A DNA stretch of 64,000 nt. Source: Fragilaria crotonensis (lineage: Eukaryota; Bacillariophyta; Fragilariophyceae; Fragilariales; Fragilariaceae). The stretch's first letter is position 1. Each line of letters starts with the position of its first letter. Shown here in pieces: positions 11,025 through 21,943 of the stretch. The position numbers and the translations under genes are program-made. The stretch covers positions 1 to 64,000 of the forward strand of contig JAKSYS010000310.1 in NCBI GenBank assembly GCA_022925895.1, written 5' to 3'. The notes under the pieces were generated by a model. That model was not told the DNA's origin, did not search any database, and worked only from the letters and a program-made list of their open reading frames with translations.

Positions 11025-11710
11025 TGTTTTGTGCTTGGTCGTGTGAAGTCTGTATAGGCGTATGGATCTGTGTTCATGCCGAATGCCGGCTGTCGCTGTG
11101 AAAGATGAAGCCTTGCGCAGCATGTCAAGTGTCATGTTCTTTCGCACGCATGCTACGCCAACATCTCCGGTTTTCGTTTCAAAATGTGACAGCAAGGGTA
11201 GCACCCGGATTTTACGTCTACCGTCGATGATCGATGACGTACATACTGCACATTCTGTAGAACGCACGAGGATTCCAGCCGAGATCAAGTGCTACACGTG
11301 GAAGGGCGGATTCAGTACACAGTACACAGTAGAGATTGACCATTTCCGTTTTGGTATTACAGTAACGTGGACTTCAGCAAGGAAATGTCATGAAGAAATC
11401 AGAAATCCTACACATACCAAGTCGCACCTGGTATAGTACTGTACCAGGTACTTGTACCTGGTACTAACAGTATGACATAGAACTCTACCAGACTACGAAC
11501 TCATCATTTCAGTACTCCGTTGCCCTGGTACGCCAGTACTTCGGGAGTCATTGTTCACAAGGCCAAGCGTGAAAGCGCTGTTTGGGTGTCAGTCAGACAC
11601 CCGAAACCGACATCGCTCATCGTTTGGAATCTCTCTCAACGTCATATCCTCGCTTCCAGCCCTCAGCATTTGGCGTCACATCAAGTTTCCAACAAGAAAA
11701 CGATTCAACC
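11025..11710. other. Divergent intergenic region (methyltransferase / VDAC)
   Basis: Both neighbours are transcribed away from it, so it should carry both promoters. It contains a GTAC-rich palindrome (11441-11464). No further gene is supported. Confidence 0.5.
11441..11464. repeat. Perfect palindromic repeat, 11-bp arms
   Basis: The arm GTACCAGGTAC, two Ts, then GTACCTGGTAC. The arm is itself nearly palindromic. Similar GTAC/ACCGGT-rich tracts recur in other intergenic regions of the window (23.5-23.9, 38.7-39.2, 42.1-42.2, 49.5 kb). Confidence 0.85.
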
Positions 11711-12898
11711 ATGGCTACCAAGTTTGCTGACATCTCCAAGTCTCCTCGAGGTAAGTTCAGTGCTTGTCATTTGTTCTCAATATGATCAACGCAAGGAAGG
11801 AACGACTTGAGGCATGGACAGGGCATGGTATTAGAGACGAGTGCAACTTTCTCCATGGTCGTGTCCATGGTTGATGGCTGGTGTCACGCGTAGCTCTCAG
11901 TACTTGAACCACGTCACACGTCACTACCTGCGACGACCAGTAGTGCATGCTGTTGCGTCGTCGTCTCGATGTCTTTCTTCACATTTTGGTGTGTTTGGGA
12001 ATGTTGCCTCCGATCAGAAAAGTATTAAGCAAATGCAAAAGACATACTAACGCATCGCAACTCTTTCCTAAATAATCTTCATTGTCGTTGGAATCATTCG
12101 TCATCTGTTCACCTCCCATCCGTCATGACCAACGAAAGACCTCTTGACGGACGACTTCACCAGCGCCATCAGCCTCAAATGCAAGAAGAGCGCTGGCCCT
12201 GTTGCCGTCACAATCGAGACTGAGCGAGGTAGTGGAGGGTGCTCTTTCCTCCAAAATTGGAACCAAGTTCACCTATGCAGGATTGAGCTTTGACAAGGTT
12301 CAGGTCAAGGCCGACGGTGGCTATGTCTTGGAGTCTTCCCTCAAGGTTGCACCTGGAGTCCTTGTTTCCTTCAAGGGAAACAAGGGTGCCGACCTCTGCG
12401 TTGATTACACCAATGGAAATATTCTAGCAACTGGTATTCTGGATGTCAAGGACATGTCCAAGATCAGCACATCTGCTTGCATCGGACTCCCATCTGGCAT
12501 TAAGGTGGGAGGAGACCTTACCTACGGCCTCTCTGGAAAGACTGGTGTCACTGGAGCCAATCTCGGAGGATCCTACGCCACTGGCCCTCTCTTTGCCTCC
12601 CCTCACAACAACTTCCAAATTCTCCCAGTTCAACATTGGCCTCCTCTACAAGGTCACTCCTGAGCTCACACTCGCTTCTCAGACCTCCCATTCGTCCGCA
12701 AAGCCAGTGGATGTCTTGTCCATTGGAGGTGCTTACAAGGACAGCAAGGCGGGAACCGTCAAGGCCAAGTTTGGCAGTGACGGTACCATTAGTGCATGTC
12801 TCATTCGCGAAGTCGCTCCTGCGGTCACCTTTACTGGATCCGTGTCCTTGACGACGTCCGGTGAGAATTTGAAGTATGGACTTGGCATTTCCATGTAA
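11711..12898 (+). CDS. Voltage-dependent anion channel (mitochondrial porin)
   Basis: Beta-barrel porin of the mitochondrial outer membrane that passes metabolites and nucleotides. Exon 1 is 11711-11750 (MATKFADISKSPR), followed by a 388-bp intron (GTAAGT...AAAG) and exon 2, 12139-12898, which opens with DLLTDDFTSAISLK, the classic 'KDLLTKDY' start of VDACs. Successive beta-strand-like segments follow (GTKFTYAGLSFDK, GVLVSFKGNKGADL, QFNIGLLYKVTPEL, LKYGLGISM at the C-terminus). Total about 265 residues, close to the usual 280. Two single-base excesses in homopolymers, GGG near 12230 and CCCC near 12601, shift the frame. In an essential single gene these look like sequence errors. Confidence 0.9.
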
Positions 12899-13314
12899 TT
12901 AAATGTCAGTTCTGACTGCTGCGTGAGCTTACGACGCCATTGAAAATCATTGCCGAGAGGGGTTCCTGTCGCAAGGTTTTACACTCTCGCTCGCTTTCGT
13001 AGACAGCCGATAAACCAATAGTTTTTCGTTTTGAACACCCTCACGGCCAATGTTTAGAAACAAGTGTCGATTGTGCTGATCGTCGCGCATCACTATGTAG
13101 ACCTCGATCTTGACAAGTACGAGTGTGACGGGCATGCCGTACCGAGTCGTTTCTACACGCTTGGCGACACAAATGGTGATTCAACGTGGAACAAACGAGA
13201 CATGCCCACAAATGGTATGTCTGTTCCGTCAAATGAACACGATAACAAACTATACAACTTGCACATTTTGTAGATGCAAAAGTGTAAAATAATCTATAGT
13301 ATTGCGTTGCGTTC
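12899..13314. other. Convergent intergenic region
   Basis: 416 bp between the VDAC and Cys-rich protein 3' ends. Only overlapping unsupported frames are seen. Confidence 0.5.
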
Positions 13315-14553
13315 CTACGAATAAACTCCATCTCCTTGCGATGCCAAATCAATATCGGGATATTCTCTCTGAATGGCATTATGCAAATAAAGGCCATATC
13401 CCAACATGCACACGAAAAACAATGACAGACACGTCAAGGCCGTGGCTTGCACTGTAGTGACGGTGCGAATCACTTCATCCTGCACTGCCATGTAATTAAT
13501 CTCACCCTCTTCAGTGTAGGAGTTCCAAATCAAGTTTTTGATAAATGTACAAGACATGAATTCATTCTCCACTTGATTTTCATATGCCTTTTCGTTCCGA
13601 TGCATGTTGATAAAGCCCGTTTCGAGACCGTAGATGGATTCGCATTTCGCAGCCGCATTGTAAACGTCTTCGCACATTTCATTGACATTATCTCCATCGG
13701 CTTGGTCATTGGCATTCCCCGAATTAGCATCTTCCATGCAACTGAGACAGGCATTGCTTGTACTACTACTAGTCGCGCCGTCAGTGGGAGCAACAACTTG
13801 GTCCAGAATATAGTAGGAAAGTTTGTATCCCAAAACATCCTCGACATTCAAGTCCGAGATTGGTTCCCAACAATACTGATCGGCAAACACTCCAATGACA
13901 ATGGCTTGACCATTGTTCGTGCACATGGGTCCAACGTAGACGCGTTGATTCTGCTGATTCTGTTCACCATTCTGATCGTCATTGCTCGCTCGCACGTAGT
14001 CCGTTTTCGTGCAGGTGGAGTATTGGGACGCATCCACGTAGCCATTGGATGCCATGCTCTCCCATTCAAAACATGTTTTTCCACATCCCGAACAGTATTC
14101 CCCATTGTTGTTGCAGAATTCATTGCAATTGTCACACATGGTTTCAAAGGCAGCCTGTCGATTCGCAATCGTTGCTGCTAAATAGTCATCAATGTCCACC
14201 ACGTACTCTCCGTGCACCACTCCTTTCTTGCTACATTGATCATTACACTGGTCCGAGGGACACAATTGAAAAACGACAAATTGTTTGGTGGCCAAGACGG
14301 TATCGAATTTGTCGCTTTCGGCCAAGTCGTCGTCAAATGCCTTGACGTATTGACACTTTTCGAATCTGAGACTGAATGAACTCAAGTCATACTCAAAGGC
14401 AGCCGTCGTTTCTGCTGTTGTGTCATCCTCTGCTTGTGCATCTGCCATCCATCGCCGCTGTAGTTGTGCCTGGGACGAAGTTGTCATTGTTGTCGCTCCA
14501 GTACCGTTACTAGTCAGCGACAATAGTCCCAAAACCAAGGATTGTTTCCACAT
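13315..14553 (-). CDS. Cys-rich type I membrane protein, function unknown
   Basis: A clean 412-residue frame without introns. It begins with a signal peptide (MWKQSLVLGLLSLTSNGTGA) and ends with one membrane segment (about residues 372-395, ALTCLSLFFVCMLGYGLYLH) and a short tail. The lumenal or extracellular part is rich in Cys arranged in pairs (CPSDQCNDQC, CDNCNEFC, CSGCGKTC, CLSCM). The tail is too short to carry a recognised signalling domain. I do not recognise the family; the layout suggests a disulfide-bonded ectodomain anchored at a membrane. Confidence 0.88.
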   Translation of the reverse strand: MWKQSLVLGLLSLTSNGTGATTMTTSSQAQLQRRWMADAQAEDDTTAETTAAFEYDLSSFSLRFEKCQYVKAFDDDLAESDKFDTVLATKQFVVFQLCPSDQCNDQCSKKGVVHGEYVVDIDDYLAATIANRQAAFETMCDNCNEFCNNNGEYCSGCGKTCFEWESMASNGYVDASQYSTCTKTDYVRASNDDQNGEQNQQNQRVYVGPMCTNNGQAIVIGVFADQYCWEPISDLNVEDVLGYKLSYYILDQVVAPTDGATSSSTSNACLSCMEDANSGNANDQADGDNVNEMCEDVYNAAAKCESIYGLETGFINMHRNEKAYENQVENEFMSCTFIKNLIWNSYTEEGEINYMAVQDEVIRTVTTVQATALTCLSLFFVCMLGYGLYLHNAIQREYPDIDLASQGDGVYS

Positions 14554-15829
14554 GATCTGGATGATTCAAAACTACAGCAATGGTTGCTGATGGAAGGATA
14601 ATGAGCTCGTGGTGCTTCTTTCCTATCTGGAAGTTTTAATTCGTTGATTAGTCTGGCAGTGTTCTGGTGAGGATTGCACAAATAGAACACAGCGTTTGAT
14701 GTAATACGAAACAACAGAAAGGGTTACACTGGTAGTACGCGCGAATCGTCAAGTACAGATAGATAACAAGAGTCTCTCTAGCAGGTTAAGGAACCTTGGA
14801 GATATGTGATGTACGACAAAGGGATTCCACTGGCAATGCCGTCGAACAGATCGATTGTGATTGAAACAGCCTCGCGGCAGGCGCGCCGGCCTTCGTACGA
14901 GTACTGTCACTTGCAGGCTACTTGCTATGCATACTTGCACACTCGGAAAATGCTCATTTGACGAGTTTGGCAAATCGTCATCAACGGTACAAAGTGGTAG
15001 TATAGTAAATCTACTGATTTCTGAGTACATTCGAAACGGGTATGGGGTATGGGGTTTGGGGTTTGGGGTATGGGCATAGAAATTTTTTACTTGGCTATCT
15101 GGTAGCAGTATCGTTACAAGTAGTTGTACCGGTATGCACGTACGTACTCCGCAACAATACAGGTTCTGCTGGGGTACGAATATCAAACTTTAGATTCTGA
15201 TTCGATGGCACAAATTATCCCGAATCTGAAACTCAAGGAATTCACACGATAATAAGGATACGGAATTTCCCACCTCGTTCAACTTTTCCAAAAAACAATA
15301 TATCCACAAGACGGCGCAACAAACGACTCAAAAATTCAGAGCTCAAAAAGATAAAAAAATAAATACGTAGGTCACTCATTCGATGAGACGACGTCTGCCA
15401 AAACTATTTGTGGATTACAACAACGACCTGTACTAATCTCTTGATTCAAGCAACACGGAAACGATACGAGATTTGCATCGTCGTCGTTGCTGCTGACCAT
15501 CGTTTCATTCAACAGCACTTGCACTCACAGGTCTTGAAGCTGTTCAGCTGTTGCTCGGAACAGTAGTACTTCATTATTAGTGATAGTAGTGTTACGAGGG
15601 TACTCTGATACATAAGATTGCCGTCACTCTGTGTATCAGTATCTTGAAAAAGTGGAAAACGGCAAACAGCAGCTGTGGCTCTGTGACACTCAACGAGTCG
15701 ATCGCCAAGAGTGATTGGAGTACGAGGACAGGTTATCGAGCAGAAATCTTCCGAGTTGTGACACCATCAACTGAAGTGACGTAAGGAGACGGCGCGAAAC
15801 CAATTCATCCCCAACAATTTCAAGACCAA
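14554..15829. promoter_or_regulatory. Long divergent intergenic region
   Basis: 1.3 kb between the divergent starts of the Cys-rich protein and the KRE6-like gene. It carries a G-run cluster at 15038-15074 and an A-rich stretch at about 15280-15365. The small minus-strand frame 14749-15186 has no recognisable product. Confidence 0.5.
15038..15074 (+). repeat. G-run cluster (GGGGTTT / GGGGTAT repeats)
   Basis: Six runs of three or four Gs are spaced by three bases (TAT or TTT). The pattern suits an intramolecular G-quadruplex and resembles a short interstitial telomere-like block, though the unit is not TTAGGG. Confidence 0.75.
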
Positions 15830-18182
15830 ATGAGTTTGCTGGCGACAACGTTAGCACTGCTACACATCAGTTCATCACGAGCATCCTGGGTAGACCCAGA
15901 TACTCCCAAGAAATTTTATTCGACAAGGGCTCTTGTGGAGACGGATACAAGGGAATATGAGCTGGTACGTGGATTGTAACTACAACAGCAGCAGCAGACA
16001 ACACCAATGGTGTGTGCTGTGGTGCACTCGATGGTGCAATTATCTCAAAATATTCTTCTTTCTCTATTGTAGGTGTTTTCCGATGAATTCAACGTTCAAG
16101 GTCGGACCTTCAACGATGGGAATGATCCTCGGTGGACGGCCCTCAACAAGAATGATTGTACGTTTTCTTGCCAACCCGCAACCAAACTCAAACGCCCCCT
16201 TTTCCCTTGTGTTCTCACCATTTTTCTTTATACTCCTCACTATCAACCTTTGAAAAATGTTCCTTTAGACACCAACGATGCTCTTCATTACTACAGTCAC
16301 GACAACGCCATTACGAGAGATGGTGTCCTGAGCATTACAACCGAACAGAAGCAAAACCTGTACAAGGCATTCAACGAAAAGACGAAGAAATTCTACGTCG
16401 ACTCGAAGTACATACAATCGGCCATGTTGCAGGGATGGAATAAGTTTTGTATCACCGGAGGTATTGTCGAATTCTCAGCAAAACTGCCCGGAGACCCATC
16501 CACTGGTGGTCTCTGGCCGGCACGTACGTTCGAAGTGTTTGTCACTTTGTTTCTCACGTTAGCGATCCATGGGATCTGACACCTTTTTCTTCGTGTATTT
16601 CTCGACACATTCATGGGGCTATTCATACTGACTGCCTATTATAGTTTGGTTACTGGGAAATTTGGCGCGAGCATCGTACGTCGGTTCCTCTGATTTCGTG
16701 TGGCCGTACAGTTACAACAAGTGCACTTCCTCGATACGAAGTAGTCAGGAAATTAATGCCTGTTCCAAAGTTGGTCATTATGGTCTTGCCGAAGGTCAAG
16801 GGCGAGGTGCTCGAAATTGACGTTTTAGAGACCATGCAGGGTACTTCGGAACCTTTACCACACTCCCATTCGACGACCGTACCTCTCATGTTCGTATCAG
16901 GTAAGTATTGACGGCAGCCAAGTCTCCTCTGCGTCGTCGAACCCATTGCCTTGCTGACACGTCTTGGACCACGTAGGTGTCCCCTGGCATTGACCAGAAC
17001 CGGCCTGTACTAGGTCAGCCTCCGTCAGAAAAGAACCATTGGTATAGTCATCTGGAATACGGCAACAAAACACAGTCGGCGCTTAATCCCTTCTTTTACG
17101 GAGTTACACTTGTTCATGAACCTAAGAGTTATACCTATCAGTCGGACGCTCTGTCGGCAAACACGCGACTGAACCTCACGCATTACAGGGATCAGCATGT
17201 GTATCGTGTCGAATGGGAACCACCGGAAGAGGACGGAAGTGGCGGTTATATCAAATGGTTCATCGATGGGGACCTCACGTACGGGGTCTCCGGTAAAAGC
17301 CTTGAGATTACAGGATCTGAAATCCCCAGTGAACCCATGTACCTGCTTATGAATACAGCTGTCTCAAGCAACTGGGGATTCCCAAAACCATGTCCCGACG
17401 GATGTAAATGTACTTGCTACCATTGTGATGATCCAGATTGTTTCTGCGCCCTACCGCAAGGGTACTGCAGCAACTTCCCAGCTACCTTTGAAATCGATCA
17501 TGTCCGAGTCTATCAAGCAGTCAACGACTCCAAACAAGTGTTGGGGTGTTCGACCCGGAAACGACCGACGGATCTCTTCATCAAGGGTCACGCGCGACGG
17601 TACATGGCAGAAGGTGATACCATGCCCCTGCAACCGGTCCGGCGAGGCGGTGGGACCTGTAGCGATGACAATGACTGCGGCGGTCCCAACAAGGGCACGT
17701 GTACCGAGAAGAAACACTGCGAGTGTCTCGAGGAATTCACTGGACCCTCGTGCTTGGCACATGCTGGATTTTATGATCACGAAGATGTTGAAGTGTTGCC
17801 GCCGTTCCACTGTAAGTATATCGTACTTGGGAAGGAGAATTTCCAGTTTTCAAATTTCTGGAGAGATTTGTCTCACATCGTTTCCTTATCGTCTTCCGTT
17901 TCAGTTGACTTGATGTATGTTCCACCAGGTCTCGTCATCATCGTTGTTGGTCTAATAGGAAGCTTTCTCTTGTCGCTAGTGGGATTCAGGTACCGAAAGA
18001 AGGAGGAACTATCCTATCAAAGGATACCTAATGGTGAACCAGGTGGTGGGTTGGCGAGAGGCGGTTACCCAATTACTCAAAGTTATCAAAATTCTGCAGT
18101 TGTGCCTGACTACACGGTGCCGATGGAAAAGAAGGTTGTCGCGTACATTGTCATTGATGGGCGCCTCGTCGATCAAACTTGA
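15830..18182 (+). CDS. KRE6/SKN1-like glycan transglycosylase (GH16-type) with EGF-like module and C-terminal membrane anchor
   Basis: Exons: 15830-15964, 16073-16157, 16269-16523, 16645-16900, 16977-17811, 17905-18182. The N-terminus is signal-peptide-like (MSLLATTLALLHISSSRA). The SKN1/GH16 core includes LVFSDEF, GGLWPALWLLGNL, the catalytic pattern EIDVLE, WYSHLEY, TYGVSGKSLEI and EPMYLLMNTAVSSNWGF. After FEIDHVRVYQ comes an EGF-like segment (CSDDNDC...CTEKKHCECLEEFTGPSC) and a membrane helix (LVIIVVGLIGSFLLSLVGF), then a cytosolic tail. Two small indels lie in exon 4, one just before EID near 16815 and one near 16865. The last intron is 93 bp, a multiple of three and open, so retention would not shift the frame. 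Relatives in fungi act in beta-1,6-glucan synthesis; in diatoms such enzymes are tied to chrysolaminarin branching. Confidence 0.9.
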
Positions 18183-18261
18183 CAGGAAGCATGTCGCGCT
18201 ACCAGAACGCATTATATTGTAAAAGAGCTAACACAATAAGTTTCCCTTCTTCATCAGAGAC

Positions 18262-20081
18262 CTAGACTAGAAGCTTCACCTTGAAAATACGATCCCATTT
18301 TTTGCCCGTCACATACAGCACGTCGGGGTCATCCGAAACAGAGATTCCATTGAACACATCTGCATCTGTATTTCGCTTGGGAAAGATGGGTCCAAAATCT
18401 GATGAAACAGCATCACAACGCAAGTTAGTGCCGATGGAATATCAGCGGACATTAACATGCGAACAATTGCACTTACCATACTCCTTCTCCACTTTCCCAG
18501 ACTCTGGATTGATGACCAAGAGCACGTCGGAATACCACATATTGGCGAGGACGCGGCCTCTCAATACTCGATTTCGTTCAATTCCATTGCGGGTTGGCCA
18601 TTCAATCGCCTTACCTGAATGGGAGGTCTATCGGCCAAAGGAGCGCAATGTCCAGTTTGCCAACAATCCGGATCCCAAAAGATTAGGTTTGCCGATCCAT
18701 CCGTCACTACCAAATGCCCTCTATCGCTATCGTAGGTCAGCCCCCATCCTTCATTGTCTTTCGTTGTCTTGTAGGTGTATTCAATCGGAGGAGCCGCAAT
18801 GTTATTGGCATCGTACACGAATCCCTTTGCCTTTTTCCACACAATTTGTATCAACTTGTCCTTGTAAAATGTCATTCCCTCGGCAAAGTATTGGCGGTCG
18901 ATTGGTACAATCTGTACAGCATCTCCCGTGTTGGGGTCAAGTATCCGAATACTGGATTGTCCATACAAACCCGCAGATTCGTACAATTTGCCATTGGCAA
19001 ATGTCAGTCCCTGAGTAAAGGCATTATGATCGTGCCGCAGCTGATCCACTACCTCAAACATGGTTCTGCCACTGTCCGTGGTGACGGTTGCAGCGTGCCA
19101 CGCGGCGATTTCTTGGTCTCGCGACGTTGAAGTAGCCTTGACGGTTGTCTGTTCCACCGGCGAAGGAGTTGCCTCAACAACAGGGGTAGGCGCAGGAGTA
19201 GGGATAGGGACAGGAGTAGGAACAGGTGTAGGATCAGGTGTAGGAACAGGTGTAGGATCAGGGGTGGCACCAAGGGTAGGAGCAGAAGTAGCACCAAGGG
19301 TAGGATCCGGAGTAGGATCAGGTGTAGGAACAGGAGTAACAACAAGGATCGGGGCAGGAGTAGGAATGGAGGTAGGAACTGGAACAGGAGGCTCATCGTT
19401 GTGCACATCCAAGTCGTGTGAACTATCTTCGACTTGACCACTGTCCTCGTTCGTCTTGGTTGGATAAAAGTGTGCTGCCCCTCCCATGTCTGTTTCTGGA
19501 TGCCTCGGATCGTGATTAACATGGTGGCCGGGACGATCCATGGGTCGTTTTGGATTATGAAAATCAGCTCCGTAAGGATCAGTTCTCGAAGCGTAGAGAC
19601 TGAAATTGAGGCTGTCAGGCAGTGGTTCTCCTGGATGGGTGCGATTCCAAGCATCCAAGACGGCCTGTTGTTTGATTCTGGTGCGATATGATGGATCACG
19701 AATTAAATCACCCTGATGATGGAAAAGAAAATCGTCTCGAATCTGATGAGGAGCATGAAAGGGATTTGATCTGATGTTGGAAGTCGATTGCTGCGATTCA
19801 TCATCCAATTGTTGAGTCTTGGCATTCGGAGCGTCATTTCCCACCTCTCCACCATCGGCGTCAAAGACAAGATCTGCAGGAATTAGATTGGGAGATTCGT
19901 AACTTCTGGACAGGACCAGTGCTGCTGCACCGAAAAGACAGACGGCTAAACCAAATGCGAACCATGTATTTTGCCGACGGCGCGCGGCAGGAAATATTGA
20001 GGATAAGTCGTTGTCTTCATTTTCGTCGTCTGTCGAAAGGGGATTGTCTGGCTTGGCGCTTTCAATGTCAAAGTGTTTCAT
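18262..20081 (-). CDS. Glutaminyl-peptide cyclotransferase (plant/bacterial type), type II membrane protein
   Basis: Forms N-terminal pyroglutamate on peptides. Exon 1 is 18477-20081, exon 2 is 18262-18398, with a 78-bp intron (GTAAGT...CAG). Residues about 38-58 (WFAFGLAVCLFGAAALVLS) are a signal anchor. The stem region is followed by a Pro/Thr linker (about 19160-19400) of PTPDPTPVP repeats, then the five-bladed propeller: HDHNAFTQGLTF, LYESAGLYGQSSIR, YFAEGMTF, NEGWGLTYDSDRGHLVVTDGS, LNEIEYWRGRVLANVWYSDVL, and exon 2 NGISVSDDPDVLYVTGKKWDRIFKV. One missing base near 18559 (Y-WRGR) breaks the frame before the final blade. A decayed partial copy lies just upstream at 20700-21275. Confidence 0.92.
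19158..19400 (-). repeat. Pro/Thr-coding minisatellite in glutaminyl cyclase
   Basis: Units of 6-12 bp coding for PTP, DPTP, VPTP and LGATPAP-type steps form a flexible, probably O-glycosylated stalk between the anchor/stem and the catalytic domain. Length variation among alleles is likely. Confidence 0.8.
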
Positions 20082-20699
20082 TATTGTATTACCGTCCGGT
20101 GGCAGGAACTGGACTATCAGCCGTCAGCTGTCGGTTGTTCGATAGCAGGGTGATGTGGTATTGCACCGTTGAAGAACTAGATTTGAGATTGCCGAGGACA
20201 AGGAAGCAAACACGCAGAGACCGTTCAGAGTTGAATGTTTTAGATGATGCCCGTTCATGTCAGTGCTTCTGCGCACGCTGGACAACACGGGCATAATGCG
20301 GGCATCTGCAGTACATGTGTGGCGTACGCCACATGGGCGCAGTCATTTAATCATCTGCGTGAAGCATGAGCGAACTGAAGGATTCGCAATTCGTACTGTC
20401 GCCCTTTGCAATGCTGTACAACTATGAGGTCGAGTACTAATTCTAATACAACTATGAATAGCACTATAGTACATAACGCATAACAGTACTACGAACTACA
20501 GTATTCCTATTCTGTATTCATTCGTCTCTCGAACGTTCGCACACGCGATCATGGTTCGTATTGATGCCACAGATGGAAAATGTGCCCTTTTGCCGTCATC
20601 CCAATTTCGCGGATTCGGTGATGACAGAAATTCAACATTGACCTTGTCATGTGTGGGGTATACATACAAACTATCGTCCTGAGTGTACCACACATACGT
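20082..20699. other. Upstream region of glutaminyl cyclase
   Basis: No supported gene. It holds the promoter side of the glutaminyl cyclase gene and the border of its decayed duplicate. Confidence 0.45.
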
Positions 20700-21275
20700 G
20701 GGGTGTTCAACAAACTGGCAGTTGAGGAGTGGGTGGCTCTCCTTTCTTGTGCGTCGTTCGTGAAGGCCCAACAAGGACGGCAATTTTACCATTGCGAGGC
20801 CTCAAAACACCTGATCCCTTAATGAAGATGAACGAAGTCGTCCGCTCCGTCGCCAAGGCCATGATCGGGTGTGAGATTCTTCTTGATAAGGTCGAGCTTG
20901 CTGGCAGGTTTTCTTGGTGTCGCGGCGTTGGAGTAGGCTTCGGGGTTATCTTTGCCACAGGCAAACAATTTGCCTCAAGAACAGGAGTAGAGACAAGTGT
21001 ACCAGCAGGAGCGGCAACAAGGGTAGGAGTAGGAGTAGGAACGGTGGCATCACCAGGGGGAGGGCCTTGAATAAGAGCAGAATTCCGAACAGGTCTCCGA
21101 ATAGGTTCGGGGGGCCCAGCGCCCAGTCAGGTATCATTGTGCACGTCCAAGTCGTGTGTACTATCGCCGTCGACTTGACTTCTTTGAAAAAAGTGCGCTG
21201 CCTCTCGAATGTCTGCTTCGGGGTGCTTTCTGATGATTCGCTGATTGTGTTAGAATGTGTTGCCTGATGAGAATC
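20700..21275 (-). pseudogene. Decayed partial copy of glutaminyl cyclase
   Basis: The minus strand reads RKHPEADIREAAHFF, then THDLDVHND, then a Pro/Thr linker (VPTPTPTLVAAPAGT), matching the stem of the gene at 18262-20081 (PRHPETDMGGAAHFY, SHDLDVHNDE, PTP linker). Beyond the linker similarity fades. Stops and frame changes interrupt it and neither the membrane anchor nor a propeller can be followed. It has the same orientation as the functional gene, consistent with an old tandem duplication. Confidence 0.72.
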
Positions 21276-21943
21276 CCAGTTTTCTTGCACTGCTTCTTCC
21301 ACTCTTACCAAAACAGTTTCCGAAGTTTTGTGACTTTACTTGGCTACTCACGACCTGGTGCCTTGATTCCTACTCTGCATATATCATACAATCTTACGAT
21401 TGAAAACATCGCCTTTTATGACTGTCCATTTTTTAACCGCCCTTGAATCGGGATTCCGGCTTCGCGCTCGCGCGGTCTGTCTGTCAGCACGTCAGCACAG
21501 CTTTTGAATTCGGAGTTTCGCCTACCGGTAGTACCACATAAAAATGGCTTTGACCCGATAAATTGGCTTTGAACCAATCTCTTGTGAAATTCTAGGACCC
21601 CTACACAAAAACACTCCAATTTTCATAATTTCACACGATGACCTATTATAGAGCTCTCCTAAGTTAACAGATAGAGATATGTTCCCCTTATAGACAAGCA
21701 ATTGAATTGCTCAAGTCTCTCGCATACGCCTACAGTAGATGAGACGTCAAAATATTGGGAGGAAAGCTTTTCACACGTCGAGGATGCCCTCCAGCTTTTC
21801 ATTAACCGTAGTTCTGAATATTTTCCTATGTAAGCGAGAAATATAGGAATTTTATAACCGTAACCAAACATGCCGATTCCACATTTCTTGTCGGCACGGC
21901 TGATATGCGATCACATATCTCGTAATTTCACACCACGACCAGC
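21276..21943. other. Intergenic, flank of transposon relic
   Basis: AT-richer than its surroundings with no supported gene. The 3' part (after about 21890) runs into the transposase relic. Confidence 0.4.

Noticed and set aside
19060-19437. Plus-strand Gly/Val-rich frame
   Set aside because: Antisense reading of the Pro/Thr linker of glutaminyl cyclase.
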